A DNA stretch of 64,000 nucleotides from Pseudomonas nitroreducens (lineage in GTDB: Bacteria > Pseudomonadota > Gammaproteobacteria > Pseudomonadales > Pseudomonadaceae): contig NZ_JACHLI010000023.1 in the NCBI RefSeq assembly GCF_014204515.1, positions 1 through 64,000 on the forward strand. The letters run 5' to 3'. This document shows positions 50,503 through 58,545 of the stretch, piece by piece. The position numbers and the translations under genes were made by a program. The notes beneath the pieces were generated by a model, which did no database searches, was not told where the DNA came from, and saw nothing but the letters and a program-made list of their open reading frames with translations. Each line of letters begins with the position of its first letter. The stretch's first letter is position 1.

Positions 50503-51841
50503 CGGTAGAGGCTCCGGGTGCGGCCAGCAGCTCGCCGGCGGCATCGAGGGAAAGGTTGCGCGCCAGCGGCTGGCCGAAGCCGGCCACGCCGTCGGCGCGA
50601 CGGAACAGGTCATAGCGGCCGTCGGCGACGGCCAGCAGGGTGTAGGGGGCGACGTGGGCGGCGGCGCAGGAACGCGGGCAGCCGCACAGGTGCACGCCGG
50701 CCGGCGCTGCATGGCGCAGGCGTCCGGCCAGGCGCAGGGCATCGGCCTTGGTGTCGGCCAGCCCGCGCGCGCAACCGCTGGAGCCGCTGCAGGCGACCAG
50801 GCGGGCCAGCGGCTGGGCGGCATCGATCAGCAGGCCGAGGTTGGCCAGCGCGCCGAGGGCGATGGCGCTATCCGCCTGGGCCACGTCAGGGAGGATCAGG
50901 CTTTGCCAGGGCGTCAGACGCAGCTGTCCGCCGCTGAAGCGCTCGGCAAGATCGGCCAGGCCGAACAGCGTGGCGCTGTCCAGGCGTCCGAGGACGAATC
51001 CGGCACCGACCATGGCGCGCTCCGGCTGGCGCTGAGGTTGAATCCCGAGATGGCCGAAAGCCTGTGGTGCAGGACGTTGCCAGTTATCCACAGCGTGTCC
51101 GAGTTGCAGCGGGGAGGGCAGGCGTTGCTGCAGGCGCTCCAGCAGCGCCTCGTCGCCGAGCATCTCGCGCAGGTGGCGCATCCGCGTCTGGCCATCGCCG
51201 GCGAGGTCGAGGAACAGGTGCAGCAGGGCTTCCACCAGCAGCGGTACCTGTTCGGCGGAAACAGCAGCGAGGGCAGGGCGATCGGTGTTGCGCTGCGGCG
51301 GACAGCCGGCCAGGCCGAAAGCGAAAAGCGGCGCCGCGTCATCGGACATGGCCGACAGCCAGAGATCATTAGGATGCTCCAGCATCGCCAGCGCTTCACC
51401 GGCATCCAGCTGGATGCCGAACTTGGGCGACAGGCCGTGGAAGCGCGGGGTGCGTTCCAGCAGGTCGAGCAGCTGGCGCGCCAGCGGGCTGGCATCGAAA
51501 GTGCTGTGAGCATCCAGGCCCAGCGCGGGGCAGACCAGCAGGTTGCGCACATCGTCTGCCGCCAGTTCGTGCGGGCCCAGGCCGGCGGCCAGCAGTTCGC
51601 GGCTCAGCGCGTTCTCGGCACCGGCATGCACACCGCGAATCTGCAGGTTCGCGCGGTTGGTCGCTTCCAGCACGCCGTCGGCATGGCGTTCGGCAGCCTG
51701 GGCGATGGCGCGCGCGGCGCTGGCATCGAGTTGCCCGAGAGGCAGCTTGATGCGGCAGATGCCGCCATCGCGGGAGGCCACGATGCGCAGCAGGCCGGGG
51801 CAGGCATGCGGACGGACGGGCAGGGAATCGGACGTGCTCAC
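50495..51841 (-). CDS. cobG: Precorrin-3B synthase
   Basis: Oxygen-using mono-oxygenase of the aerobic B12 route, hydroxylating precorrin-3A. The 448-aa protein resembles sulfite/nitrite reductase folds and has the Cys-rich Fe-S/siroheme-type motif CSGSSGCARGLADTK and HLCGCPRSCAAAH. Its presence implies the aerobic corrin pathway. GTG 51,841 (MSTSDSLPVRPH) is my preferred start; a GTG at 51,886 is also open and neither has a strong ribosome site, perhaps because the riboswitch controls access. First gene of the cobGHIJ unit. Confidence 0.9.
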   Translation of the reverse strand: MSTSDSLPVRPHACPGLLRIVASRDGGICRIKLPLGQLDASAARAIAQAAERHADGVLEATNRANLQIRGVHAGAENALSRELLAAGLGPHELAADDVRNLLVCPALGLDAHSTFDASPLARQLLDLLERTPRFHGLSPKFGIQLDAGEALAMLEHPNDLWLSAMSDDAAPLFAFGLAGCPPQRNTDRPALAAVSAEQVPLLVEALLHLFLDLAGDGQTRMRHLREMLGDEALLERLQQRLPSPLQLGHAVDNWQRPAPQAFGHLGIQPQRQPERAMVGAGFVLGRLDSATLFGLADLAERFSGGQLRLTPWQSLILPDVAQADSAIALGALANLGLLIDAAQPLARLVACSGSSGCARGLADTKADALRLAGRLRHAAPAGVHLCGCPRSCAAAHVAPYTLLAVADGRYDLFRRADGVAGFGQPLARNLSLDAAGELLAAPGASTDA

Positions 51842-51939
51842 GAAGGTCACCAGGGCTGGGTCGCGGTGACCGGCGAATCTCCCCACAGGGAAATCTCACA
51901 ACACCGATGCACCCCGCTCGATGTCTGCACGCGCGACTG

Positions 51940-52095
51940 GTTTCGTTGGCAGGTCTCCTGGCTGGCAGGTCCTCATCCAGCGCGGCCTTCCCGGTTGCCC
52001 AGTGGCCAGTTGCGCGGACTCGCTGCTTACAGTTGCGGGGGCAGCCACGGCTTAACCGTGTTCCCTCTTCGGCTCCCGGAAACCTCACTGGAAAA
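51940..52095 (-). promoter_or_regulatory. Cobalamin (B12) riboswitch
   Basis: On the minus strand the segment has GAGGTTTCCGGGAGCC, GAAGAGGGAACACGGTTAAGC, the conserved GCTGCCCCCGCAACTGTAAG and the B12 box AGCCAGGAGACCTGCC (51,963-51,948). Adenosylcobalamin binding would switch off cobG-H-I-J. No terminator hairpin with a T-run follows, so control of ribosome access at cobG is more likely than termination. Confidence 0.95.
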
Positions 52096-52202
52096 AGCGA
52101 AGCGTCCTACGAGCACCGACGAAGCGGGTATTATGCCTGCTTTGCCCGAAGGCAGGAAAAGCCTGCCCGTCGGATCGATCGTCGCACCCCTGAGGACATT
52201 TC

Positions 52203-53405
52203 ATGACGCCCTGGCTGACCATCGTCGGCATCGGCGAGGACGGCTATGCCGGCCTCGGCAAGGCCGCACGTCGCGCCTTGCTTGCCGCCAGCGAAGTGAT
52301 CGGCGCGCCGCGCCAGCTGGAACTGCTGCCGCATTGCCTGGGCGCCAACCGTCAGGCCTGGCCGAGCCCGTTCAGCCTGGAGCCGGTGCTGCGCCGACGC
52401 GGCGAGCCGACCTGCGTGCTGGCCAGCGGCGACCCGATGTTGTTCGGCGTCGGCGCGAGCCTGGCTCGTCAGATTCCGTCCGAGGAAATGCTCGTGCTTT
52501 CCGCGCCGTCCTCTGCCTCTCTGGCGGCGGCGCGCCTGGGCTGGGCGTTGCAGGAATGCACGCTGCTGTCGCTGGTGGCGCGCCCCTTGGCCGCCCTCAA
52601 TGCGCAGATACATGACGGCACGAAGCTGCTGATCCTCAGCAATGACGGCGACAGCCCGGCCTCCATCGCTGCGCTGCTGCGCGAACGGGGATTCGGCGCG
52701 AGTCGCCTCAGCGTGCTGGAGCACCTGGGCGGCGAGGCGGAGCGGCGTATCGACGGGCTGGCCGGCGACTGGTCACTGAGCGAAACCGCCGCGCTGAATC
52801 TCGTTGCGGTGCAGTGCGTGGCGGGTGCCGAAGCGGTGCGCCTGCCGTTGACCACCGGCCTGCCGGACGACGCCTTCCGCCATGACGGCCAACTGACCAA
52901 GCGCGACGTGCGCGCCGTGACCCTGGCGCGGCTGGCGCCGAAACCCGGTGAACTGCTGTGGGACGTCGGCGCCGGCTGCGGCTCCATCGGCATCGAGTGG
53001 ATGCGCGTGCATCCGAGCTGTCGCACGCTGGCCATCGAAGCCAACGACGGGCGCCAGGAGCACATCCGTTTCAATCGCGACGCCCTCGGCGTGCCGGCGC
53101 TGCAACTGGTCTGCGGCGCTGCACCGGAAGCCCTGCAGGGGCTGGAGCGCCCGGATGCGATCTTCATCGGCGGCGGCGTGACCCTGCCTGGCGTGTTCGA
53201 GCACTGCTGGGAACAGCTCAAGCCCGGCGGCCGCCTGGTGGCCAACGCCGTCACCCTGCAGAGCGAGTCCATGCTGCTCAGCTGGCGCGCGCGCATCGGC
53301 GGCGAGCTGACCCGCCTGTCGGTGGCCCAGGCCCAGCCGCTCGGCGGCTTCGATACCTGGCGCGCGGCGTTGCCGATCACCTTGCTGGAAGTCTGGAAGG
53401 AATGA
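52203..53405 (+). CDS. cobL: Precorrin-6Y C5,15-methyltransferase (decarboxylating)
   Basis: Methylates C5 and C15 and removes the C12 acetate carboxyl. The 400-aa protein fuses a CbiE-type methylase (residues 1-210, TIVGIGEDGYAGLG, LASGDPMLFGVG) to a CbiT-type methylase (220-400, LLWDVGAGCGSIGIEWMR). ATG 52,203 follows GAGGACATTTC. Divergent from the riboswitch-controlled cobG unit; followed by cbiD and cobK. Confidence 0.95.
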   Translation: MTPWLTIVGIGEDGYAGLGKAARRALLAASEVIGAPRQLELLPHCLGANRQAWPSPFSLEPVLRRRGEPTCVLASGDPMLFGVGASLARQIPSEEMLVLSAPSSASLAAARLGWALQECTLLSLVARPLAALNAQIHDGTKLLILSNDGDSPASIAALLRERGFGASRLSVLEHLGGEAERRIDGLAGDWSLSETAALNLVAVQCVAGAEAVRLPLTTGLPDDAFRHDGQLTKRDVRAVTLARLAPKPGELLWDVGAGCGSIGIEWMRVHPSCRTLAIEANDGRQEHIRFNRDALGVPALQLVCGAAPEALQGLERPDAIFIGGGVTLPGVFEHCWEQLKPGGRLVANAVTLQSESMLLSWRARIGGELTRLSVAQAQPLGGFDTWRAALPITLLEVWKE

Positions 53406-53427
53406 CGCGCTTTTCGTGCCGGGACTG

Positions 53428-53458
53428 CATGGGTATCGCTGCGCTCCACCCATCCTAC
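53428..53458. repeat. REP-E single arm
   Basis: CATGGGTATCGCTGCGCTCC then ACCCATCCTAC, one arm of the REP-E family. It fills most of the gap between cobL and cbiD and ends 14 bp before the cbiD start codon. Confidence 0.85.
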
Positions 53459-53471
53459 GGTGCGTTCCGTC

Positions 53472-54569
53472 ATGCGTGACGAAACGTCAGAGGAACCCCG
53501 CCCGCTGCGCAGCGGCTACACCACCGGCAGCTGCGCCACGGCCACCAGCCTGGCGGCGGCGCGCCTGTTGCTCACCGGTGAAGCGCTGGACGCCGCGCAG
53601 ATCGCCCTGCCGAAAGAACGCCGCGCCACCCTGCGCCTGGAGTTCTGCCGGCGCACCGCCGACGGCGCCGAAGCCGGCACGCTGAAGGATGCCGGCGATG
53701 ATCCGGACGTGACCCACGGCGCGCTGGTCTTCACCCGCGTCGCCCTGAGTGATGAGCCGGGTGTACGTTTTTACGCTGGAGAAGGCGTTGGTACCGTGAC
53801 CAAGCCGGGGCTGGTGCTGGCGGTGGGCGAGCCGGCGATCAACCCGGTGCCGCGGCAGATGATGCAGGGCAACCTCACCGCATTGGCGGCCGAGTGCGGC
53901 TATGCCGGCGGCTTCGAGGTCACGGTCCATATCGAGGGCGGCGCCGAACTGGCGCTCAAGACCATGAATCCGCGGCTGGGCATCCTTGGTGGCCTGTCGA
54001 TCCTCGGCACCACCGGCATCGTCCGGCCGTTTTCCTGCTCGGCCTACGTCGCCTCGATCCAGCAGGGCATCGACGTCGCCCGCGCCAACGGCTTCCGCCA
54101 CCTGGCTGCCTGCACCGGCAACGCCAGCGAGGACGCCATGCGCCGTCGCTACGGCTTCGACGACACCGCGCTGATCGAGATGGGCGACTTCGCCGGCGCC
54201 GCGCTCAAGCACCTGCGCAAGGTGCCGGTGGAGCGCTTCAGCGTCTGCGGCGGCTTCGGCAAGATCAGCAAGCTTGCCGCCGGCCACATGGACCTGCACA
54301 GCCGCCATTCCAGCATCGACCTGCCGCAGCTGGCCGACTGGGCGGGCGAGATCGGCGCTGCCGCGGACCTGCAGCAGCGCATGCGCGAAGCCAACACCAG
54401 CCAGCAGGCGCTGGCGCTGTGTCGCGCTGAAGGCATTGCCCTGGGCGATGCCGTCTGTGCCCGCGCGCTGGCGTTTTCGCGGCGTATCGTGCCGGCCGAG
54501 GTGGTACTGGAAGTCTTCGCCATCGACCGCCAGGGCAACCTGGTGGGCGAGGCGCTGGAGGTGCGATGA
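53472..54569 (+). CDS. cbiD: Cobalt-precorrin-5B C1-methyltransferase
   Basis: Methylates C1 and releases the two-carbon fragment in the CbiD-type route. The 365-aa protein has the signature LRSGYTTGSCATATSLAAA, VGTVTKPGLVLAVGEPAINPVP and GILGGLSILGTTGIV. It stands in for CobF, which I do not find here, so the pathway is a hybrid. ATG 53,472 was chosen; a GTG at 53,460 is in frame but lies on the REP-E edge. The ribosome site is poor, possibly through the repeat insertion. Overlaps cobK by four bases (ATGA). Confidence 0.92.
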   Translation: MRDETSEEPRPLRSGYTTGSCATATSLAAARLLLTGEALDAAQIALPKERRATLRLEFCRRTADGAEAGTLKDAGDDPDVTHGALVFTRVALSDEPGVRFYAGEGVGTVTKPGLVLAVGEPAINPVPRQMMQGNLTALAAECGYAGGFEVTVHIEGGAELALKTMNPRLGILGGLSILGTTGIVRPFSCSAYVASIQQGIDVARANGFRHLAACTGNASEDAMRRRYGFDDTALIEMGDFAGAALKHLRKVPVERFSVCGGFGKISKLAAGHMDLHSRHSSIDLPQLADWAGEIGAAADLQQRMREANTSQQALALCRAEGIALGDAVCARALAFSRRIVPAEVVLEVFAIDRQGNLVGEALEVR

Positions 54570-55294
54570 AGCGTGTCCTGCTGCTGGGCGGCATTGGTGA
54601 AGCGTTGGCCATTGCGCGCCGCCTCGGTCCGCCACATCTGTACAGCCTCGCCGGCCTTGGCAAGGTACCGGATGACCTCGCCTGCGAAGTGCGGGTGGGC
54701 GGTTACGGCGGCGCCGAAGGTCTTGCGAACTTCATCCGCGAGCGCGGTTTCGACCTGCTGCTCGATGCGACCCATCCCTATGCCGCGAGGATCAGCGCCA
54801 ACGCCGCCCGCGCCGCGCAACTGGCCGGCGTGCCCTGCTGGGCGCTGCGGCGTCCCGGCTGGCTGGCGGGGGCTGATGACGACTGGCGCGAGGTGGCCGG
54901 CTGGCCGGAACTGATCGCGGCACTCAATGACTTTCGCCGCCCGCTGTTCACGATGGGCCGCGAGCCGCTGGAGCACCTGGAGGAGATTCCCGCCCACCAG
55001 CACTGGACCGTGCGCTGCCTGCAAAGCCTGCCGGGCAACGCGCGCGCCGAAGTGCTCGGTGCGCGCGGGCCATTCACTCTGGATGGCGAGCGCGAGCTGT
55101 TCAGCCGCCTGGACACCGACGTGCTGGTCAGCAAGAACAGCGGCAGCCAGGCCACCGAGCCGAAGCTGCAGGTCGCCCGCGAGCGCGGCGTGCCGGTACT
55201 GATCCTGGCACGGCCGGTGCTGCCGACGGTGGATCGGGAGTTCGACAGTGTCGTGTCACTCTGGGGCGCGCTCGAACCGCTGCTGGCGAGCTGA
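54566..55294 (+). CDS. cobK: Precorrin-6A reductase
   Basis: NADPH-dependent reduction of precorrin-6A. The 242-aa protein starts KRVLLLGGIGEALAIARRL and has FDLLLDATHPYAARISANA and the C-terminal LVSKNSGSQATEPKLQVARERGVPVL. Last gene of cobL-cbiD-cobK; a REP-C pair follows two bases after the stop. Confidence 0.94.
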   Translation: MKRVLLLGGIGEALAIARRLGPPHLYSLAGLGKVPDDLACEVRVGGYGGAEGLANFIRERGFDLLLDATHPYAARISANAARAAQLAGVPCWALRRPGWLAGADDDWREVAGWPELIAALNDFRRPLFTMGREPLEHLEEIPAHQHWTVRCLQSLPGNARAEVLGARGPFTLDGERELFSRLDTDVLVSKNSGSQATEPKLQVARERGVPVLILARPVLPTVDREFDSVVSLWGALEPLLAS

Positions 55295-55295
55295 C

Positions 55296-55375
55296 GGCGG
55301 ATAACGCCTCGGGCGTTATGCGCCCTACGACGGGGCAGGCGTAGGGCGAATAAAGCGGAACGCTTTATCCGCCGG
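55296..55375. repeat. REP-C inverted pair (arms swapped)
   Basis: GGCGGATAACGCC…GGGCGTTATGCGCCCTAC, then GTAGGGCGAATAAAGC…GCTTTATCCGCC. Compared with 42,589 the two halves are in reverse order. Lies directly after cobK. Confidence 0.83.
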
Positions 55376-55431
55376 CGCCTGACCCTTCGAGGGAACGACG
55401 TGCGGCGGGTGGGTTCACAACGTCGTAGCGG

Positions 55432-55454
55432 GTCGCGAGCAAGCTCGCTCCTAC
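55432..55454. repeat. REP-A single arm
   Basis: GTCGCGAGCAAGCTCGCTCC then TAC; no partner arm within 200 bp. It lies between cobK and the GST gene. Confidence 0.8.
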
Positions 55455-55519
55455 CTTCCGCTTCTCCGCCGGCCGGCGCGCCTCTATGCTGTCCGGCGGT
55501 CTTCACAGGGAGTGACACC

Positions 55520-56143
55520 ATGCTGCGAATCCTCGGCCGCGCCTCATCGATCAACGTGCGCAAGGTGCTCTGGACCTGCGCCGAACTGAACCTGCCCTAC
55601 GAACGGGAAGACTGGGGCACGGGTTTCCGCTCCACCGCGTCGGCGGAATTCATCGCGCTCAACCCCAATGCCATGGTGCCGGTCCTGGTCGACGGCGATT
55701 TCGTGCTCTGGGAGTCCAACGCCATCTGCAGCTACCTCGCCAGCCAGTATCCATTGGATGAACTGCTGCCCACCTCGCCCCGCGAGCGTGCTTTGGTCGA
55801 GCAGTGGATGGGCTGGCAAGCCACCGAACTGAACAACGCCTGGCGCTATGTGTTCATGGCCCGGGTACGCAACAGCCCCAGCCACACCGACGAATCCGCC
55901 ATCGCCCTGAGCGAGGCGCAGTGGAACCATTGCATGGCCCTGCTGGATCGACAGCTGGCGCACACAGGCGCCTTCGTTACCGGCGCCTGCTTCAGCCTCG
56001 CCGATGTCGTGCTCGGCCTGTCGGTCAATCGCTGGTACCTGACACCCATGCAACGCCCGGAGTTGCCGGCGGTGTCGGCTTACTACGAGCGGTTGAGCGA
56101 GCGGCCGGGGTTCCTGTTGCATGGGCGTAATGGGGAGCCGTGA
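55520..56143 (+). CDS. Glutathione S-transferase family protein
   Basis: Conjugates or reduces substrates with glutathione; exact substrate unknown. The 207-aa protein has the N-terminal thioredoxin-like domain (residues 1-78, LRILGRASSINVRKVLWTCAELNLPYERED, with Ser9/Ser10 at the active-site position and LWESNAICSYLA for the gamma-glutamyl site) and an all-helical C-terminal domain (SLADVVLGLSVNRWY). ATG 55,520 follows AGGGAG. Flanked by repeats; no functional link to the B12 genes is evident. Confidence 0.9.
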   Translation: MLRILGRASSINVRKVLWTCAELNLPYEREDWGTGFRSTASAEFIALNPNAMVPVLVDGDFVLWESNAICSYLASQYPLDELLPTSPRERALVEQWMGWQATELNNAWRYVFMARVRNSPSHTDESAIALSEAQWNHCMALLDRQLAHTGAFVTGACFSLADVVLGLSVNRWYLTPMQRPELPAVSAYYERLSERPGFLLHGRNGEP

Positions 56144-56171
56144 CGGAGTGGGGTTTCGGCGTTGCGGATCG

Positions 56172-56311
56172 CCCTCACCCTAACCCTCTCCCGGGGGGAG
56201 AGGGGGCCGTTCGGTAGGTGCTTTGTATTACGCAGTCAGCCGGTGTGAGATGGATTTCCCGGCCACTCGGGACAGTCCCCTCTCCCTCTGGGAGAGGGTT
56301 AGGGTGAGGGG
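56172..56311. repeat. REP-D inverted element
   Basis: CCCTCACCCTAACCCTCTCC at left and GGAGAGGGTTAGGGTGAGGG at right, with smaller dyads next to each arm. Fills the gap between convergent GST and the VWA gene. Confidence 0.85.
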
Positions 56312-56314
56312 CTC

Positions 56315-57061
56315 TCAGTGAGTCTGTACTGACATGTCGCTGATCTGTCGATAGTCCGCCTCAAGCTCTTGCGCCAGCTTTCTCGCCCTGCCCAATCTCA
56401 CCGCGCCACCCTCGATATCCACCAGCACCGTCGGGCAGTTCAGCGGCTGCACTGCGGGCCAGTCGCGCAGGCGGCCGTCGGTCAGCACCAGCAGGCGCTG
56501 GCGCTCTCCGGGCTTCTGTCGCTGGCGCTGCTCCAGCCATCCGCGGGCCTGCTGCAGCGCTTCGATCAGCGGAGTGCCGCCGCCGGCACCGAGTTGCGCC
56601 AGCCATTCCTGCAATTGCGCCGAGGCCTTCTGGCCCTGCCACAACCAGCGCGGTTGCGCGCCGGTGGCGTGCAGCACGGCGAGGCGTGCGCGTTGGCGGT
56701 AGGCCTGTTCGAACGTGTCGGCGAGCAGCCCCTTGGCCTGGACGAGGGCGCCGTGGCGGCGGGTGCTGGCGGAGGCATCGACGATGACCAGCCAGAGTTC
56801 GCCCGGCTTGCGGCTGCGGGCGCGCAGCACCAGGTCATCGCGGCGTTGCGGGCGGCCGTTGCGCAGGGTGGCGGGCCAGTCGATACGGCCGTGCGCACCC
56901 ACTTGGCGGGCGCCGCTGCGGCCGCCGGCGAGCTGGCCGGGTCGGGGGTTGGCATCCGCGTCTGGGGCCGGGCGCGGGCGGATGCTCAGGGCTTTTTTGG
57001 CCAGCCCGTCAGTTGTCGGCGTTCGCCCATGGCGACGCTTTGCGCGGGCAGTTCGCCCCAC
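56315..57061 (-). CDS. VWA-domain protein, ChlD-like chelatase subunit
   Basis: Probable AAA/VWA partner of cobalt chelatase. The roughly 248-aa product has a basic N-terminal stretch, then a von Willebrand A domain with the MIDAS motif DASAST in LWLVIVDASASTRRHGALVQAKGLL, GTPLIEALQQARGW and VLTDGR. It lacks the N-terminal AAA part of full-length ChlD. GTG 57,061 overlaps the ATPase gene by 76 bp and has GAAGG just upstream; a later GTG near 56,900 is possible, so the start is uncertain. Downstream partner of the ATPase gene and close to cobN. Confidence 0.8.
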   Translation of the reverse strand: MGRTARAKRRHGRTPTTDGLAKKALSIRPRPAPDADANPRPGQLAGGRSGARQVGAHGRIDWPATLRNGRPQRRDDLVLRARSRKPGELWLVIVDASASTRRHGALVQAKGLLADTFEQAYRQRARLAVLHATGAQPRWLWQGQKASAQLQEWLAQLGAGGGTPLIEALQQARGWLEQRQRQKPGERQRLLVLTDGRLRDWPAVQPLNCPTVLVDIEGGAVRLGRARKLAQELEADYRQISDMSVQTH

Positions 57062-57993
57062 TGACCTTCGCCGTTGGACGCGTTGGACGGTGCCTGGGGT
57101 TGGCTGGAAGACGACTGCGGCGGCGTGGTCGATTGCGGCGGCGCATGGCGACGGCGATGGGCCAGGGCGAAGTGCTCCACTGCATCGATGTCCTGCGCCT
57201 CGATGGCGCTCGCACCGCGCCAGGCGGCATGGGCGCGGGCGGCGCGCAGCCAGACGAGGTCGGCCCGCAGGCCGTCGACGCCGGCGGCATGGCAGCGTTC
57301 GGCGATGGTTTCCAGCGCGGCATCGTCCAGGGGAATCACAGCCAGTTGCTGACGTGCATCGGCGCAACGCTGCTGCAGGGCCTGCTGCGCGCTTTGCCAA
57401 TGCGCAAGGAACGACGGCGGATCGGCATCGAAGGCCAGCCGACGGCGGACGATCTCGGCGCGCTCGGCTGGCGCCGGAGCACCTTGCAGCTGCACCTTGA
57501 GGCCGAAGCGATCCAGCAGCTGCGGGCGCAGTTCGCCTTCCTCGGGATTCATGGTGCCGATCAGCACGAAGCGCGCCGGGTGGTTGTGGGACAGGCCGTC
57601 GCGCTCGATCAGGTTGACCCCGCTGGCGGCCACGTCGAGCAGCAGGTCGACGAGGTGGTCGGGCAGCAGGTTCACTTCATCCACATAGAGCACGCCGCCG
57701 TGGGCGTGGGCCAGCACGCCGGGCGAGAACTGCGCGCGGCCTTCGCCCAGCGCCGCGTCCAGGTCGAGGGTGCCGACGATGCGTTCCTCGCTGGCGCCCA
57801 GCGGCAGGGTGACGAAGCGCCCGCCATCCAGCAGGTCGGCCACGCCGCGCGCCAGGGTGGTCTTGGCCATGCCGCGCGGCCCTTCGATCAGCACGCCGCC
57901 GATGGCCGGGTCGATGGCTGCCAGGCACAGGGCCAGCTTCAGCTCATCGGCGCCGACGACAGCAGCCAGTGGGAAATGGGGAAGGGCGCTCAT
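56986..57993 (-). CDS. ChlI/BchI-like AAA ATPase, cobalt chelatase subunit
   Basis: Motor subunit that powers metal insertion with CobN. The 335-aa protein has Walker A EGPRGMAKTTLARG, Walker B GGVLYVDEVNLLPDHLVDLLLD and the sensor GTMNPEEGELRPQLLDRFGL. It ends in a Pro/Gln/Ser-rich tail. It matches magnesium-chelatase ATPases, but with no chlorophyll genes and with cobN beside it, cobalt insertion is the likely role. ATG 57,993 (MSALPHFPLAAVVG) behind AGGA is preferred to a longer in-frame start. Confidence 0.9.
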   Translation of the reverse strand: MSALPHFPLAAVVGADELKLALCLAAIDPAIGGVLIEGPRGMAKTTLARGVADLLDGGRFVTLPLGASEERIVGTLDLDAALGEGRAQFSPGVLAHAHGGVLYVDEVNLLPDHLVDLLLDVAASGVNLIERDGLSHNHPARFVLIGTMNPEEGELRPQLLDRFGLKVQLQGAPAPAERAEIVRRRLAFDADPPSFLAHWQSAQQALQQRCADARQQLAVIPLDDAALETIAERCHAAGVDGLRADLVWLRAARAHAAWRGASAIEAQDIDAVEHFALAHRRRHAPPQSTTPPQSSSSQPQAPSNASNGEGQWGELPAQSVAMGERRQLTGWPKKP

Positions 57994-58094
57994 GGGGATT
58001 TCCTGCGGATTTCGTCCGTGCATGGTAGCGAACCGGGCGTAGGAGGTGCGACCCATGTCCATCCGTCTCTTATCGAGGGCATAGACTCAAATCA

Positions 58095-58123
58095 TTGATC
58101 GGCGCCTTGCGATGCAGTACCTT
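58095..58123 (+). promoter_or_regulatory. Putative promoter of the DAHP-synthase leader
   Basis: TTGATC (58,095-58,100), a 17-bp spacer and TACCTT (58,118-58,123). Initiation near 58,130 would leave about 18 bases before the first leader ORF. The -10 is weak, so this is tentative. Confidence 0.45.
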
Positions 58124-58147
58124 GGCTGCACTTCCACGGAGAACATC

Positions 58148-58282
58148 ATGCCGTCCAGCCTGTCCATCCGGTCCCTCGCCCGCCTCGGTGCCATTGGCTC
58201 CGTAGCTGCTCGCGCGCAGGTTCTGGCCGCTGCTGCCGGCTATTTCTTCTATGGGTATTGGTTTAGCCAAAGGCGCGCCTGA
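58148..58282 (+). CDS. Aromatic-rich leader peptide 1 (44 aa)
   Basis: ATG 58,148 follows CGGAGAACATC. The product is MPSSLSIRSLARLGAIGSVA…, and residues 32-39 read YFFYGYWF, seven aromatic residues in eight, then SQRRA and a TGA. A strong terminator begins 50 bases after the stop. The layout (short ORF, clustered control codons, intrinsic terminator, then an aromatic biosynthesis gene) is that of a transcription-attenuation leader. A small membrane peptide is an alternative, since residues 14-39 are hydrophobic. Confidence 0.7.
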   Translation: MPSSLSIRSLARLGAIGSVAARAQVLAAAAGYFFYGYWFSQRRA

Positions 58283-58331
58283 TACCCCACAGGCGCCCTA
58301 GCAAGCAGGGTCGCCAACCAGACAGTTTCCC

Positions 58332-58367
58332 AAAACCCCGGTCGGCAACCCGACCGGGGTTTTTGTT
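58332..58367 (+). terminator. Attenuator terminator upstream of aroF
   Basis: AAAACCCCGGTCGG and CCGACCGGGGTTTT form a 14-bp perfect stem (CAAC loop) followed by TGTTTTT. It lies after leader ORF 1 and before leader ORF 2. A weak alternative pairing of GGGTCGCC (58,308-58,315) with GGCAACCC (58,344-58,351, one mismatch) could compete with it. Confidence 0.85.
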
Positions 58368-58440
58368 TTTCCGGCCCACAAGGCCAACACATTGCCAACG
58401 AATTGAATCGGGCCAAAACGCCCGGACAGAGGATCGAGAC

Positions 58441-58545
58441 ATGACCGCCTACACCACTGATTACCGCTATTACCGCACCTCCGACTGGCGATTTAGCAGC
58501 GCGCTGCGCGCCACCCAACGAGCCTTGCCACGAACACCTAGATAG
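58441..58545 (+). CDS. Aromatic-rich leader peptide 2 (34 aa)
   Basis: ATG 58,441 follows CAGAGGATCGAGAC. The peptide begins MTAYTTDYRYYRTSDWRFSS: Tyr at 4, 8, 10 and 11, Trp16 and Phe18, then a basic tail and TAG. It ends 48 bases before the DAHP synthase start. No T-run follows, so if it regulates, it would act on translation or on a hairpin (GCGCGG/CCGCGC at about 58,554-58,574) near the enzyme's ribosome site. Confidence 0.6.
   Translation: MTAYTTDYRYYRTSDWRFSSALRATQRALPRTPR

Noticed and set aside
58070..58270. A 66-codon minus-strand frame over leader ORF 1
   Set aside because: No ribosome site and no family match; the plus-strand ORF has a Shine-Dalgarno, aromatic codons and a terminator in the right place.
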